A DNA stretch of 64,000 bases from Cesiribacter sp. SM1 (lineage in GTDB: Bacteria; Bacteroidota; Bacteroidia; Cytophagales; Cyclobacteriaceae), in assembly GCF_020178975.1 (NCBI RefSeq), contig NZ_JAHXBU010000091.1:186001-250000 (forward strand), given 5' to 3'. Position 1 is the first letter of the stretch, and each line of letters begins with the position of its first letter. Below, piece after piece: positions 35,878 to 45,884 of the stretch. The translations under genes were made by a program, and so were the position numbers. The notes beneath the pieces were generated by a model. The model did no database searches. It saw only the letters and a list, made by a program, of their open reading frames with translations, and was not told where the DNA came from.

Positions 35878-36552
35878 CTATTCCTTTTTCTTTTTCTTCA
35901 GCTGGTGCTTCACCACTTTTGCATCGCGGTAAAAGATGATTTCCTCGGCAACATTGCTTACCTGGTCGCCCACGCGTTCAATTTTCTTGATGATGGAGAG
36001 CAGCGCCACCCCTTCCTTGATCTTATCGGGATTCTCTTTCAGGTAAGGGATTACAATGCTATCTGATTTGCGGTAAATCTTATTGAGAAACTTATCACGC
36101 TTGATCAGCTGCGTTGCCAGCTCAGTGTCGTTATCCAGAAACGCCCTGCGGCAATCGGCAAACATGCTGAGTGCTTCGTCATACATCTCAAGCACTTTGG
36201 TTGCCTGAAGCAGCTCCTGCTCCAGCGGGCTTTCAAACTCTCTAACGAAGTAAGCAATGCCTTCGGCTGTATCGCCAATACGCTCCAGGTTGGCATTTAT
36301 TTTAAGAATGGCCAGCACCACCCGCAGGTCTACGGCAACCGGCGTAAACAGGGCAAAGAAGTTCTCGCACATACGATCAATCTTTACATCGTAGTCGTTT
36401 ACCTTATCTCCCTGCTTGATAATTTTTTTCGCCAGCCGCTGATCTGCATTGATCATGGCTTCGCGCCCGCTTACCAGCTGAAACTCCACCACATCCCACA
36501 TCTGCATGAGTTTCTTTTTCAGGCGTTCTATTTCTTCATCTATATGAGGCAT
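35878..36552 (-). CDS. phoU: Phosphate signalling protein PhoU
   Basis: This 224-residue alpha-helical protein has two PhoU repeats. Each has the acidic metal-binding pattern, such as NLERIGDTAEGIAYF and KIERVGDQVSNVAEEIIFY. PhoU transmits the state of the Pst transporter to the Pho two-component system. It follows pstB by 62 bp and ends the pst operon; the ORF ends with a Lys-rich tail. Confidence 0.95.
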   Translation of the reverse strand: MPHIDEEIERLKKKLMQMWDVVEFQLVSGREAMINADQRLAKKIIKQGDKVNDYDVKIDRMCENFFALFTPVAVDLRVVLAILKINANLERIGDTAEGIAYFVREFESPLEQELLQATKVLEMYDEALSMFADCRRAFLDNDTELATQLIKRDKFLNKIYRKSDSIVIPYLKENPDKIKEGVALLSIIKKIERVGDQVSNVAEEIIFYRDAKVVKHQLKKKKKE

Positions 36553-36614
36553 GCTATTTCAAAAATGACATTAAAGTTCCGGATAATTATTACTCTGCAA
36601 TAATAAACATTTAG

Positions 36615-37376
36615 TTAACCGAAACGGCCGGTAATATAGTTTTGTGTACGCTGATCTTTAGGATTGGTGAACAAGGATTTTGTTTTTGCAAACTCTATCA
36701 GTTCTCCTGAAAGGAAGAAGGCAGTATGATCGCTCACACGCCCGGCCTGTTGCATGTTGTGGGTAACGATCACAATGGTATAATCTTTTTTCAGCTCCCA
36801 GATCAGCTCTTCAATTTTAGCAGTGGAAATGGGGTCCAGGGCCGAGGCAGGCTCATCCATAAGCAGCACGCTGGGCCCGTTGGCCAGTGCCCTGGCAATG
36901 CACAAGCGCTGCTGCTGCCCGCCAGAAAGTGCCAGCGCAGATTTATGAAGCTTATCTTTTACTTCTTCCCAAAGGGCCGCCTGCTTTAAAGATCGTTCGG
37001 CAGCCTCCTCCAGCACCTTCTTTTTACTGATGCCCTGGATACGAAGACCGTATACCACGTTCTCGAAAATAGTTTTTGGGAAAGGGTTAGGCTTCTGAAA
37101 AACCATGCCTACTTCTTTACGAAGCTCGTCCACCCGCACACTTTTTTTGTAGATATCTTTTTGATCCAGCAGGATCTCACCGTCTATGCGGAAGCCATCG
37201 ATATAGTCGTTCATGCGGTTAAACAACCTCAGAAAGGTAGATTTACCGCATCCGGAAGGTCCGATAAAGGCTGTTACAGCCTTTTCCTCGAGCCCCAGGC
37301 TAATATTTTTGATGGCATGAAAATCGCCATAGTAGGCATTCACCTCTATGGCGACCAACTTATAATTTTTGCTCAT
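36615..37376 (-). CDS. pstB: Phosphate ABC transporter ATPase PstB
   Basis: This 253-residue ABC ATPase has a Walker [10 protein letters not shown] (39-47), ABC signature LSGGQQQR (150-157) and Walker B LLMDEP (171-176) with ASALDP after it. The sequence matches PstB, including [16 protein letters not shown]. It powers high-affinity phosphate uptake and lies 6 bp after pstA. Confidence 0.96.
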   Translation of the reverse strand: MSKNYKLVAIEVNAYYGDFHAIKNISLGLEEKAVTAFIGPSGCGKSTFLRLFNRMNDYIDGFRIDGEILLDQKDIYKKSVRVDELRKEVGMVFQKPNPFPKTIFENVVYGLRIQGISKKKVLEEAAERSLKQAALWEEVKDKLHKSALALSGGQQQRLCIARALANGPSVLLMDEPASALDPISTAKIEELIWELKKDYTIVIVTHNMQQAGRVSDHTAFFLSGELIEFAKTKSLFTNPKDQRTQNYITGRFG

Positions 37377-37382
37377 TAAGAA

Positions 37383-38240
37383 TTACCACTTAACTTTTCT
37401 TTGCTGCCGGTACCGTAAATATACGGCTACGCCATTTAATAGGAACGTAATAAACAATAAGATAATAATTGCAGCAGCTGCATTGATCAGAAAATCTGCC
37501 TGAGGCCTTGATACCCAGTTAAAGATCTGTATTGGCAAAACAGTAAACTCTTCCATGGGACCTGTTGCCACAAAGGGCACATAGGCAAGGGCACCAATCA
37601 CAATTAAGGGTGCCGCCTCTCCCACTGCCCTGGACAAGGCCAGGATAATGCCCGTCATGATACCACCAACAGAAGCAGGCAGCACCTGCCGCCAGATGGT
37701 TTGCCATTTAGAGGCTCCCAGGGCAAAAGATGCATCGCGGATGCTCCTGGGCACTGCCTTAATGGCCTCACGGGTAGTAACAATGATGATGGGCAGGATC
37801 AGCAGCGACAGCGTTAGTGCACCAGCCAGCAGGCTGGCCCCCAGCTGCATTTGCCTCACAAAGATCTCGAGGCCCAGCAGACCATAGATAATGGAGGGTA
37901 CCCCTGCCAGGTTAGAAATGTTAATTTCCAGGATGTTTGATAAACGACCTTTGCGGGCATACTCTTCGAGGTAAACACCCGCAGCCACGCCTAAGGGAAT
38001 GGCAATCACTGCTGTGAGCACCAGTATCCAGAGTGTACCGGTCCAGGCGGTAAGAATACCCGCACGCAAAGCCCTGCGTGAAGGCAGACTGGTGATAAAC
38101 TCCCAGTTAATACGGCCCATTCCCTCTATCAGAATATCTACCAGGAATATCGCCAGCACCACCAGCCCAAAGAAGGTACAGCAAATGCCAAATACCTGGA
38201 AAGCCTTGTCCTTATATCGGTTGTATTCAGAATTAGTCAT
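37383..38240 (-). CDS. pstA: Phosphate ABC transporter permease PstA
   Basis: This 285-residue permease has six transmembrane segments and the EAA-type loop ([20 protein letters not shown]). The ATG at 38240 gives [15 protein letters not shown], and overlaps the pstC end by 8 bp. The longer frame from 38363 runs inside pstC and is rejected. It pairs with PstC to form the channel. Confidence 0.95.
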   Translation of the reverse strand: MTNSEYNRYKDKAFQVFGICCTFFGLVVLAIFLVDILIEGMGRINWEFITSLPSRRALRAGILTAWTGTLWILVLTAVIAIPLGVAAGVYLEEYARKGRLSNILEINISNLAGVPSIIYGLLGLEIFVRQMQLGASLLAGALTLSLLILPIIIVTTREAIKAVPRSIRDASFALGASKWQTIWRQVLPASVGGIMTGIILALSRAVGEAAPLIVIGALAYVPFVATGPMEEFTVLPIQIFNWVSRPQADFLINAAAAIIILLFITFLLNGVAVYLRYRQQRKVKW

Positions 38241-39108
38241 ACTTTTCCTGAAATTTTTTCCTGATCCAGAAGCTGATGTTATTGAGCGTGAAGGTAAACA
38301 CGAACAGCGTGATACCTGCTGCAAATATGGTTTTATACTCCAGCGACCCGTGTGGCACATCACCCAGGCTCACCTGCACAATGTAGGTAGTGATGGTTTC
38401 TATGGGCACCAGCGGGTTAAGTGTCAGGCGGGGCTGCTGGCCTGCTGCAATGGCCACAATCATGGTTTCGCCCACCGCACGTGAAATAGCCAGGATCACC
38501 GACACCACAATACCGGAAGAAGCCGCAGGCACCATTACCCCAAAGGCAGTCTGGTAACGGGTGGAACCCATGCCATAGGCAGCCTCACGCAAAGAGCGGG
38601 GCACTGCGCTGATGGCATCTTCGCTAAGGGAGGAGATCATCGGGATGATCATGATTCCCATTACAATTCCTGCTGAAAGTGCGTTAAAACCTGCCAGGCC
38701 GGGTATAAAGCTCTGCAGAAAAGGTGTTACCACCGTTAATGCAAAAAAGCCATATACTACTGTTGGTATGGTAGCCAGCAGCTCCAGCACAGGCTTTACA
38801 ATCTGCCGCATTCTGCCGGGAGCATACTCATTCAGGTAAACGGCAACCGTTAAACCAATGGGCAGTGCTACTGCTATGGCAATAAAGGTAGTGAGCAGGG
38901 TGCCAGTTACCAGCGGTAGTATACCAAACTTCTTATCGGCAAACAGCGGGGTCCACTCCTTTTCGGTCAGGAACCTGAATATGGATACCTCACTAAAAAA
39001 GCTGATCGACTCTGACAGCAGCACCCAAATGATCCCTACTGTAATCAGTATGGTGATAACTGCCGATAAGAGCAACAGGCCTTCTATGATCTTTTCTGAT
39101 TTCCTCAA
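38233..39108 (-). CDS. pstC: Phosphate ABC transporter permease PstC
   Basis: This 291-residue permease has six transmembrane segments and an EAA loop ([20 protein letters not shown]). The most upstream start in the frame is a TTG (39106-39108), giving [11 protein letters not shown]; no ATG lies near it, so the TTG is likely used. It starts 29 bp after the pstS stop, in a gap that contains the direct repeat ATGTGCTA. Confidence 0.93.
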   Translation of the reverse strand: MRKSEKIIEGLLLLSAVITILITVGIIWVLLSESISFFSEVSIFRFLTEKEWTPLFADKKFGILPLVTGTLLTTFIAIAVALPIGLTVAVYLNEYAPGRMRQIVKPVLELLATIPTVVYGFFALTVVTPFLQSFIPGLAGFNALSAGIVMGIMIIPMISSLSEDAISAVPRSLREAAYGMGSTRYQTAFGVMVPAASSGIVVSVILAISRAVGETMIVAIAAGQQPRLTLNPLVPIETITTYIVQVSLGDVPHGSLEYKTIFAAGITLFVFTFTLNNISFWIRKKFQEKYD

Positions 39109-39137
39109 GGGGCTATGTGCTAATGTGCTAGTTGAAT

Positions 39138-40157
39138 TTACTGCTGATTTGCTCCGGCAGCCTGCTGGTTTACACCATTGGCAAACTCCTGGAACTTATC
39201 TTTCTGCTCCTGGTAGCGCTCTGCGGGCAGCTGAATGTAGCCAACTTCTTCGCTTAGTTCAGGGGCATTATCAAGGTAAAAATTCACAAACTCCACTACT
39301 TCGGGACGTGCTGCCGCCTTGGAGCTAACATAGATGAACAGTGGACGGGAAAGTGGAGCATAGCTTCCATCTTTTACTGTCTCCAGTGTAGGCAGTATGG
39401 CGCCCTGGCCGTTGCTGTCGTTCTGGTCATCTACCGGTACTGCTTTCAGCTTATTCTTGTTTTCCTCGTAGTAAGCATAACCGAAAAACCCAAGGGCGTA
39501 AGGGTCTGATGAAACACCCTGCACCAGCACATTATCATCTTCGCTGGCTGTATAGTCACCACGGCTGGAGTGGCTCTTGCCTACTACTGCTTCGGTAAAG
39601 TAATCGTAGGTACCGGATTCAACACCAGGACCATAAAGGTGGATCTCCTGGTCTGGCCATTCAGGGCGAATCTGGTTCCAGCGGGTAATGGTATTCTGTG
39701 CACCGGGTTCCCAGATCTTCTTTAATTCTGCCAGAGTAATATCATTCGCCCAATCATTCTCGGGGTGCACCACTACGGTAAGGCCGTCATAAGCTACCGG
39801 AAGCTCAACATAGGAGATGCCATTCTGCTCTGCCGCTGCCGCTTCATCTGCGTTGATGCTGCGGGAGGCATTTACAATATCTATTTCACCACGCGAAAAC
39901 TTCTTCATGCCGCCACCAGAGCCAGATACACCCACCGTTACTTTTACATCCGGAGCTTCTCTGCGAAACTCTTCCGCTACGGCTTCTGTGATTGGATATA
40001 CTGTAGAAGATCCATCGATCTGAATGCTACCGGTCAGGTTTTCATTGGCAGCAGCACCTTCGCTGCCACTTCCGCCACATGCACTTAATAGCAAAGCACC
40101 ACTCAACAAAAAGCCTGCACCCTTAAGATTTTTAAGGTTAACACTGAAAGTACGCAT
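39138..40157 (-). CDS. pstS: Phosphate-binding lipoprotein PstS
   Basis: This 339-residue lipoprotein has a signal ending LLLSAC (cysteine 27). The PstS binding-site motifs follow: [17 protein letters not shown] near the start, [27 protein letters not shown] and [13 protein letters not shown] (split). It binds phosphate in the periplasm for PstCAB. The ATG at 40157 gives the best signal peptide; an ATG nine codons upstream (40184) is possible. A direct repeat 350 bp upstream may be a Pho operator. Confidence 0.95.
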   Translation of the reverse strand: MRTFSVNLKNLKGAGFLLSGALLLSACGGSGSEGAAANENLTGSIQIDGSSTVYPITEAVAEEFRREAPDVKVTVGVSGSGGGMKKFSRGEIDIVNASRSINADEAAAAEQNGISYVELPVAYDGLTVVVHPENDWANDITLAELKKIWEPGAQNTITRWNQIRPEWPDQEIHLYGPGVESGTYDYFTEAVVGKSHSSRGDYTASEDDNVLVQGVSSDPYALGFFGYAYYEENKNKLKAVPVDDQNDSNGQGAILPTLETVKDGSYAPLSRPLFIYVSSKAAARPEVVEFVNFYLDNAPELSEEVGYIQLPAERYQEQKDKFQEFANGVNQQAAGANQQ

Positions 40158-40508
40158 AATAGCCAAATTGATTAAAGTCTTCATTGATTTCAGAGATATC
40201 AGGATATAAGTTCTAAAAAGCAGCCATGCATAATTAAACAGGCAGCATTTAAATACAAAATAGAATATTGATTGGATTGTTGTTTGAACAGCCTGGTACG
40301 GCCAGTGGTGGAGCGCATTAGAAGCAGGCAAACAGGAAACTTTACTCCATAGCTCTTCCAGGCCTGATAGATGTTTACACCAAGTTTACTACCAGATTTT
40401 ATGAGCCTGTAAAGCCTAATGTTCTTACTCATGAGCCTAAAAGGCACTTTTGCTTCTTATTTTCACTGCAAAGAGAAAGAAAAGGCAACAATTATTTAAT
40501 CTTTCCCT

Positions 40509-40545
40509 ATTATGTATTTGTTAACTCATATTATGTAATTGTTAA
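40509..40545 (-). promoter_or_regulatory. 16-bp direct repeat upstream of the pst operon
   Basis: ATTATGTATTTGTTAA (40509-40524) and ATTATGTAATTGTTAA (40530-40545) differ at one base and have a period of 21 bp, about two helical turns. Read on the minus strand, each begins TTAACA, the half-site seen in Bacillus-type Pho boxes. Its position upstream of pstS suggests an operator for a phosphate response regulator; this is inference. Confidence 0.5.
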
Positions 40546-40656
40546 GAAATCAGGCAAAGGTTGGTTTTTATACACCGGAACTCATGTTACAGGGCCTATA
40601 AACCCTCCCCTCATGCCCTTAAACAAGTAATTTCCAGAGCTGCATAACACAACAAA

Positions 40657-40687
40657 GCCACCATAGCTGGCTTAAAGCTATGGTGGC
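40657..40687. terminator. Hairpin terminator after the MFS gene
   Basis: Perfect 11-bp stem GCCACCATAGC / GCTATGGTGGC (40657-40667 with 40677-40687) has a 9-nt loop. On the minus strand it is followed by TTTGTTG, fitting the end of the MFS transcript. Confidence 0.7.
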
Positions 40688-40819
40688 CTTATTTACTGGA
40701 GCGTGAACCTGTATCAGGTAAAGTAAAACAAGCTGCTCTGGAAGCTCCGCACCCCGCCTCTCCAATTGTTGATGTTTTACTACAGCCTGTTAACATCCAG
40801 TAATTCCTGGCAAGGGCTT

Positions 40820-42157
40820 TCAGGCCCTGGCTTGCACCGGCTCAAGTTTAGGAGCAAGCAGCTGGATGAGCACCAGGGCAAGCAGGTAAGCCATGCTGGC
40901 AATGATGAATACACTTACATAACTGCCTGTTAAGGAAAGAATGTAACCCACTGCCGTGGAAATAACCATGCCTCCAACAGCCCCGGCCATACCCCCTATG
41001 CCAACTACAGAACCCACTGCCTGCCTGGGGAAAAGATCAGATACCAGGGTAAACAGATTTGCCGACCAGCCCTGGTGTGCTGCTGTCGCCAGGCTGATCA
41101 AAGCCACCGCCACCCACAGGCTTGAGGTAATTGATGCAAAAAAGATAGGTATGACGGCTAAGGCGCAAACCAGCATGGTAAACTTTCTGGCCAGGTTAAT
41201 GCTCCAGCCCTTCCTGATCAGGAAAGAAGATAACCAGCCCCCCGCTATACTACCCAGATCGGAGAAAATGTAAATAGCTACCAGGGGAAGCCCTATTTTA
41301 TCGAGTGTTAAGCCATGGGTTGTGTTTAAGTATTTTGGCAGCCAGTAGAGGTAAAACCACCACACGGGGTCTGTCATAAATTTGGCCAGGGCAAAAGCCC
41401 AGGTTTGGCGGTATGGCAACAGCCTGGCCCAGGGTATTTTTTCTTCATGCTCCTGCACATCTGATTGTATGTAGGCCAGCTCCTGCGGGCTTAGGCGCGG
41501 GTGTTCCTGGGGCTTTTTGTAGGTCATGAGCCAGAAAGCCAGCCAAACAAACCCCAGAGCCCCTGTAATGATAAAAGCCCATTGCCAGCCCCAGTACAGG
41601 GCAATAAAGGGAACAGAAAGCGGGGCAAGTATGGCCCCGATATTAGCACCAGAATTGAAAATACCGATGGCAAATGACCTTTCCTTTTTCGGAAACCACT
41701 CCGATACGGTTTTGATGGCAGCAGGGAAGTTACCGGCCTCACCAACCCCAAGGCCAAACCTTGCCAGCCCAAAGCCAAACACCGAGCGGGCAACCGCATG
41801 CAGCATGGCCGCAAGGCTCCACAGCACGATTGCAAAAGAAAAACCTTTTTTGGTACCAAACCGGTCCATGATGTGGCCCATGAGCAGAAAGCCCAGTGCA
41901 TAAGCAAACTGGAAAGCCGTTACAATGTAGCCGTATTCCACCTCAGTCCAACCCATATCGGCCTGCAGCTGTGGTGCCAGAATACCCAGCACCTGACGGT
42001 CTATGTAATTTATGGTTGTGGCGAAAAACAACAGCGCACAGATGCGCCAGCGAAAGTTTCCAACTTTCGGACTTGCAGTTTCTGCTACAGCCGGATGCTG
42101 CAGCGCCTGTGGCTCTAAAACAACCTGCTTTTTAAAAGGCTCTGTTTCTAGTTTCAT
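40820..42157 (-). CDS. MFS transporter of the anion:cation symporter type
   Basis: This 445-residue protein has about 12 transmembrane helices. It shows ACS-family features: INYIDRQVLGILAPQLQADMGW near the start, GHIMDRFGTKKGF after TM2, and GVGEAGNFPAAIKTVSEWFPKKERSFAIGIF (split). This family includes hexuronate, glucarate and phthalate transporters; the GEAGNFPAAIK stretch is like ExuT. No sugar-acid pathway gene lies beside it, so the substrate stays open. Confidence 0.92.
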   Translation of the reverse strand: MKLETEPFKKQVVLEPQALQHPAVAETASPKVGNFRWRICALLFFATTINYIDRQVLGILAPQLQADMGWTEVEYGYIVTAFQFAYALGFLLMGHIMDRFGTKKGFSFAIVLWSLAAMLHAVARSVFGFGLARFGLGVGEAGNFPAAIKTVSEWFPKKERSFAIGIFNSGANIGAILAPLSVPFIALYWGWQWAFIITGALGFVWLAFWLMTYKKPQEHPRLSPQELAYIQSDVQEHEEKIPWARLLPYRQTWAFALAKFMTDPVWWFYLYWLPKYLNTTHGLTLDKIGLPLVAIYIFSDLGSIAGGWLSSFLIRKGWSINLARKFTMLVCALAVIPIFFASITSSLWVAVALISLATAAHQGWSANLFTLVSDLFPRQAVGSVVGIGGMAGAVGGMVISTAVGYILSLTGSYVSVFIIASMAYLLALVLIQLLAPKLEPVQARA

Positions 42158-42228
42158 GGATTGGGGTGAAGTTAGGTATATGTAATGATCGCCGGGCTGG
42201 TTACCGGCGACCAGAAGAAGGCTTAGGC

Positions 42229-42516
42229 TTACAACAGTTCAATCAGCACAATAGACCTTACCGGGATGATGATGCCAGATTTTAGCATCACATGCTCATC
42301 TGTTACAGCTATTACTTCACATTCCACTCCAAACAGTTCTCCACTGCCATTCTTGAAGTAAATGTTAACCGGCTGATGCTCCTGGTGGTGCAGCAGCATT
42401 GCCCGTAAAAGATCTTGCTGACGATCAGCTATTTGTACTTTATTGATGAGTACGTCTGTTTTAGCAAACTGCAAAATAGCTGTGTTTGCTATATCTGAAA
42501 GGGATATAGATTTCAT
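42229..42516 (-). CDS. Small hypothetical protein
   Basis: This 95-residue protein has an N-terminal helical part and a C-terminal beta-rich part (VNIYFKNGSGELFGVECEV and onward to GIIIPVRSIVLIEL) that looks like a small beta-barrel. The alternation of strands is weakly similar to Sm/SH3-type folds, but this is only an impression. It has no signal peptide. A 7-bp hairpin (42189-42210) follows without a T run. Confidence 0.65.
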   Translation of the reverse strand: MKSISLSDIANTAILQFAKTDVLINKVQIADRQQDLLRAMLLHHQEHQPVNIYFKNGSGELFGVECEVIAVTDEHVMLKSGIIIPVRSIVLIELL

Positions 42517-42588
42517 GGGATAGAAGTATGTAGAATTAAAAAATTACCATTTGTGAATGCTGCTGGAGTGCAGCCAGAATGGTAAAGG

Positions 42589-42948
42589 CTAAATTCTCAG
42601 GATGTGGTAGGAGGCCAGCCGATCTTTTGGCGGCGAGAAAGAAAGAGACTCCGGAAACAACTGGCCAGGGCTTTCGGCTACGTTTTCGTTGCTCAGCAGG
42701 AACAACAAACTTACCGCAAGCGGAAACCTGCGCACAGTATGATTTAACTCACTGAATTCAGACCTGGTCTGGAGTATGCCATCGTGTGACTGCCAGTTAA
42801 CCCCTACTTCTATGAGCTCCTGGCTGTTTTCTGATGCGCGGGCATAGCCTTCAGGAGAAGTTTGTTCTACCTCCTGTGTGCCCAACATAAACAGGTTTAG
42901 GAATAAAAACAGGGCGAATATTCCTGAACCTAATAAACGTTTTATCAA
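42589..42948 (-). CDS. Hypothetical exported or membrane protein
   Basis: This 119-residue frame starts at a TTG (42948) and has an N-terminal hydrophobic stretch (LLGSGIFALFLFLNLFML) that could be a signal anchor. The rest is polar with an internal hydrophobic segment (FPLAVSLLFLLS). No domain is recognised and the start is non-canonical, so reality is uncertain. Confidence 0.45.
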   Translation of the reverse strand: MIKRLLGSGIFALFLFLNLFMLGTQEVEQTSPEGYARASENSQELIEVGVNWQSHDGILQTRSEFSELNHTVRRFPLAVSLLFLLSNENVAESPGQLFPESLSFSPPKDRLASYHILRI

Positions 42949-43071
42949 TCAATAATGCTGTTATACAAATATATAGCAAAATAATTGATCATTGTTAAAC
43001 GTAATCATAAAATAAAATTTTACCACAGCACATACCCGCCATTACTCCTATGGCGAAATCATGCAGACAGC

Positions 43072-44526
43072 TTAATCCTTATACTGCTGCTCAACCAGGC
43101 TGCCTAACACCTTCATCCCCTTATCGATCTCCGGCGTGTAGGGCATACCAAAGCTGATGCGCATAAAGTTTGTATAGCGGGCATCCGTACTAAAGATCTG
43201 CCCGGGCGCAATGCTTATCTTCTGATGCATGGCCTGCTGAAACAGCTCAAAGGCATTTACTGCTTTATTCATCTCCACCCAGAGCACATAGCCACCGCTT
43301 GGCCTGCTTACTTTGGTATCAGCCGGAAAATACTCTGCAATAGCCTGTATATAGCGAAGGCACTGGGTATGCAGGGCTTTTCTGAGCTTGCGCAGGTGCA
43401 GATCGTAGCGGCCATTCTCAAAAAACAGCCCGATGGCAGCCTGTGTTGGGGTGGCAGAAGAAACAGTATGCATCATTTTAATATTCAGCAACCGCTCTTT
43501 GAACCTGCCCGGCAGGCACCAGCCAACGCGGTAACCCGGTGCCAAAGATTTTGAAACAGAGGAACAGAGCAGCACCAGCCCCTCTTTATCGTAGCTCTTG
43601 CAGGTACGGGGCCTGGTTCTGCCAAAATAGAGCTCTCCGTAAATATCATCTTCAATCAGGGGAATCTGGTGCTGTGCCAGCAGGGTAACCAGCTGCTTCT
43701 TGTTTTCGTCGGGCATGCAGGCACCAAGCGGGTTGATGAAATTAGTAACAAAAAGACAGGCTTTTACCTGTACCTGCTCAATGGCCTGCTCCAGGTAAGG
43801 CAAATCAATACCCGTTTCGGGGTGGGTGGGTAATTCCAGCACCTTCAGCCCCAGGCTTTGCATTACGTTAAGAATACCAAAGTAGGTAGGACTCTCAATG
43901 GCTACCGTATCGCCGGGCTGTGTAACTGCCTTCAGGCAAAAAAACAAAGCCTCCATACAGCCCTGCGTAGTAACAATATCATCATCAGCCACACGACCGC
44001 CCCAGTTAAAGGCATATTTGGCTATTTGCGTCCGTAACCTTTTATTACCCTGAATGTGCTCGTAATTCATACAGCTGTGGGCACTTTGCCGTAATGCCTC
44101 TGCCAGGGTTTTACTAAGCTTGGCCTGCGGCAGCAGTTCCAGTCCCGGGGCTGCCAGCGACAGGCGTATGATGCCCTCCTCATCCAGGTTTTCATACACC
44201 ATGCTAAGCATATCACAGGCACTCACCCTTTGCGGGTCCGGTTGAGAGTCCTGGTGCTTTTCTGTTGGCAGCTGCGGGTACTCCCGCGGTGTAAACTTTA
44301 CATAGTAGCCTGACTTTGGCCTGGCTTCCACGAGTCCTTTCATTTCCAGGTAAGAGTAAGCCTTAAATGCTGTGCTGATGCTGATGCCCTGCTCCCTGCT
44401 TAGTGCCCGCACCGAAACCAGCTTCTCACCTGTTTTCAGCAATCCTTTTTCTATCTGCTCATGCAGCCGCTCTGCTACCTGTAAATAGAGAAACTCATCC
44501 TGTTCGGTTATAAGGGTTGTGGCCAT
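43072..44526 (-). CDS. MocR/GntR-type regulator with aminotransferase domain
   Basis: This 484-residue protein has an N-terminal GntR winged-helix domain (about 1-75, LVSVRALSREQGISISTAFKAYSYLEMKGLVEARPKSGYYV, split) and a class I aminotransferase-like domain. The PLP lysine is in CSSVSKSLAPGYRVGW, and DDIYGELYFG precedes it. MocR proteins bind PLP and regulate vitamin B6 or amino-acid-related genes. It is divergent from the EamA exporter gene (44641), which it may control. The ATG at 44526 is preferred to a TTG two codons upstream. Confidence 0.92.
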   Translation of the reverse strand: MATTLITEQDEFLYLQVAERLHEQIEKGLLKTGEKLVSVRALSREQGISISTAFKAYSYLEMKGLVEARPKSGYYVKFTPREYPQLPTEKHQDSQPDPQRVSACDMLSMVYENLDEEGIIRLSLAAPGLELLPQAKLSKTLAEALRQSAHSCMNYEHIQGNKRLRTQIAKYAFNWGGRVADDDIVTTQGCMEALFFCLKAVTQPGDTVAIESPTYFGILNVMQSLGLKVLELPTHPETGIDLPYLEQAIEQVQVKACLFVTNFINPLGACMPDENKKQLVTLLAQHQIPLIEDDIYGELYFGRTRPRTCKSYDKEGLVLLCSSVSKSLAPGYRVGWCLPGRFKERLLNIKMMHTVSSATPTQAAIGLFFENGRYDLHLRKLRKALHTQCLRYIQAIAEYFPADTKVSRPSGGYVLWVEMNKAVNAFELFQQAMHQKISIAPGQIFSTDARYTNFMRISFGMPYTPEIDKGMKVLGSLVEQQYKD

Positions 44527-44588
44527 GGGCAAATCTGTTATGCACCAAAATATAAATTCTGCATCTGTTTTCAGCTACTGCAGAGTAA

Positions 44589-44596
44589 TAAATTTG
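44589..44596 (+). promoter_or_regulatory. -7 box of the EamA gene
   Basis: TAAATTTG fits the Bacteroidota -7 consensus, 45 bp before the ATG at 44641, in the divergent MocR-EamA gap. Confidence 0.5.
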
Positions 44597-44640
44597 TACG
44601 ACAATAGAAATTAAGGAGCATTAATCTAACCCATGCAGCT

Positions 44641-45561
44641 ATGGGAACAAGTAACACAAAAGCTTATCTGGCGCTGATATTTATCTGTGTTGTGTGGGGC
44701 ACTACCTACCTGGCGTTGCGCATTGGCGTAGAAGGTTTCCCTCCCTTTCTCTTTTCGGGCATCCGCCAGGCTGTTGCGGGTAGCATGCTACTGCTGTTCC
44801 TGCTCCTGTTCAGAAGAAAGTTTGAATGGCGCTGGAAAACCGTTCAGCAGCAGATAGTTCCCGGCATTTTAATGATCGGCTTTGGCAATGGCCTGGTGGG
44901 CTGGGCAGAAATGTATATTCCCAGTGGCCTGGCAGCCCTGCTGTGTTCCCTGATGCCGCTGTTTGTAGTCCTCATCAACCTGTCTTCCGAAGGTGCTGCC
45001 AAGCTGAACTGGAAGATCATCAGCGGGCTGATGACAGGCCTGCTGGGCATGGCGGTAATTTTCCAGGAAAACCTGCACGACCTGATGAACAGGCAGTACT
45101 TCCTTGGTATTCTGTTTACCTGCATAGCTGCTTTCAGCTGGGCGTTTGGCAGCATTCTTAACAAAAGAAGATCAGCAGGTGCCGATCCATTTTACAATGC
45201 TTCTCTGCAGATGATCTCCGGAGGGGTATTTATGCTGCTGCTAAGCCTGTTGTTCGATGATCTTAAAGGCGTTTCCATGACGCAGGAGAGTTTTTATGCA
45301 CTCATCTACCTGATTGTATTTGGCTCCATTGGCGCATTTATTGCCTACCTCTATGCCCTTACCAAGCTGCCTGTGGGGCTGGTATCAGTGTATGCCTATG
45401 TAAACCCGCTGGTGGCGGTGCTGCTGGGTTATGTTATCCTGAATGAAAAGCTAAACGAATATACCATTGTTGCCTTTGTACTGATTGTGCTGGGTGTTTA
45501 CCTGGTAAACTGGGGATACAGATCGCAAACTATTGTAAAAAAGAAGCTAGGGTTTAGCTGA
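44641..45561 (+). CDS. EamA family (DMT) transporter
   Basis: This 306-residue protein has ten transmembrane segments in two EamA repeats, each about 140 residues (first with FICVVWGTTYLALRIG, second with FTCIAAFSWAFGSIL). DMT exporters move amino acids, nucleosides or other metabolites; the substrate is not known. The divergent MocR regulator is a common partner of such exporters. A terminator with T-run follows. Confidence 0.93.
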   Translation: MGTSNTKAYLALIFICVVWGTTYLALRIGVEGFPPFLFSGIRQAVAGSMLLLFLLLFRRKFEWRWKTVQQQIVPGILMIGFGNGLVGWAEMYIPSGLAALLCSLMPLFVVLINLSSEGAAKLNWKIISGLMTGLLGMAVIFQENLHDLMNRQYFLGILFTCIAAFSWAFGSILNKRRSAGADPFYNASLQMISGGVFMLLLSLLFDDLKGVSMTQESFYALIYLIVFGSIGAFIAYLYALTKLPVGLVSVYAYVNPLVAVLLGYVILNEKLNEYTIVAFVLIVLGVYLVNWGYRSQTIVKKKLGFS

Positions 45562-45617
45562 TTGGGAGAAACCTTTCATTTTGTAATTACCCATACTTAA
45601 GCTTGTCATCATCTTGG

Positions 45618-45654
45618 AACGGCCTTAGAATTACACTAGGGCCGTTTTTTTTTT
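45618..45654 (+). terminator. Intrinsic terminator of the EamA gene
   Basis: Stem AACGGCC / GGCCGTT (45618-45624 with 45640-45646) has a 15-nt loop and is followed by ten T in all. Confidence 0.88.
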
Positions 45655-45884
45655 GTAACGCAGCCATTGCTCTTTTAACCTGTACCTGTAGTAAGCTTGG
45701 GTGCTTTCCATTGATCAGATTTGTACGCTTTAGGAGTACGAATAAGCGCTTAGCCCAAGCGTCTGTGATTCAACACCAATTTTTGCCGCTCAACATAAAA
45801 ACCATTGCAGCCGGCAGAAGGTAGCCATAATTTTGTCATTGACAAATTTTTTCCCCAGCCCTCGATCTGCAATTCAATTTTTAG
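45655..45884. other. Intergenic region with promoter
   Basis: No gene is supported. It carries the promoter at 45805-45835. Confidence 0.4.
45805..45835 (+). promoter_or_regulatory. Promoter of the T9SS propeller gene
   Basis: -33 TTG (45805-45807) and -7 TAATTTTG (45828-45835), spaced by 20 bp as at the BLUF promoter, lie 50 bp before the ATG at 45885. Confidence 0.6.

Larger units (their letters stand above)
40158..40819. other. Intergenic region upstream of pstS
   Basis: This 660-bp stretch shows no gene that I can support. It holds the direct repeat at 40509-40545 and a terminator hairpin at 40657-40687. Confidence 0.5.

Noticed and set aside
42189-42210. Hairpin as a terminator after the 95-residue gene
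   Set aside because: The 7-bp stem is clear but no T run follows on the minus strand.
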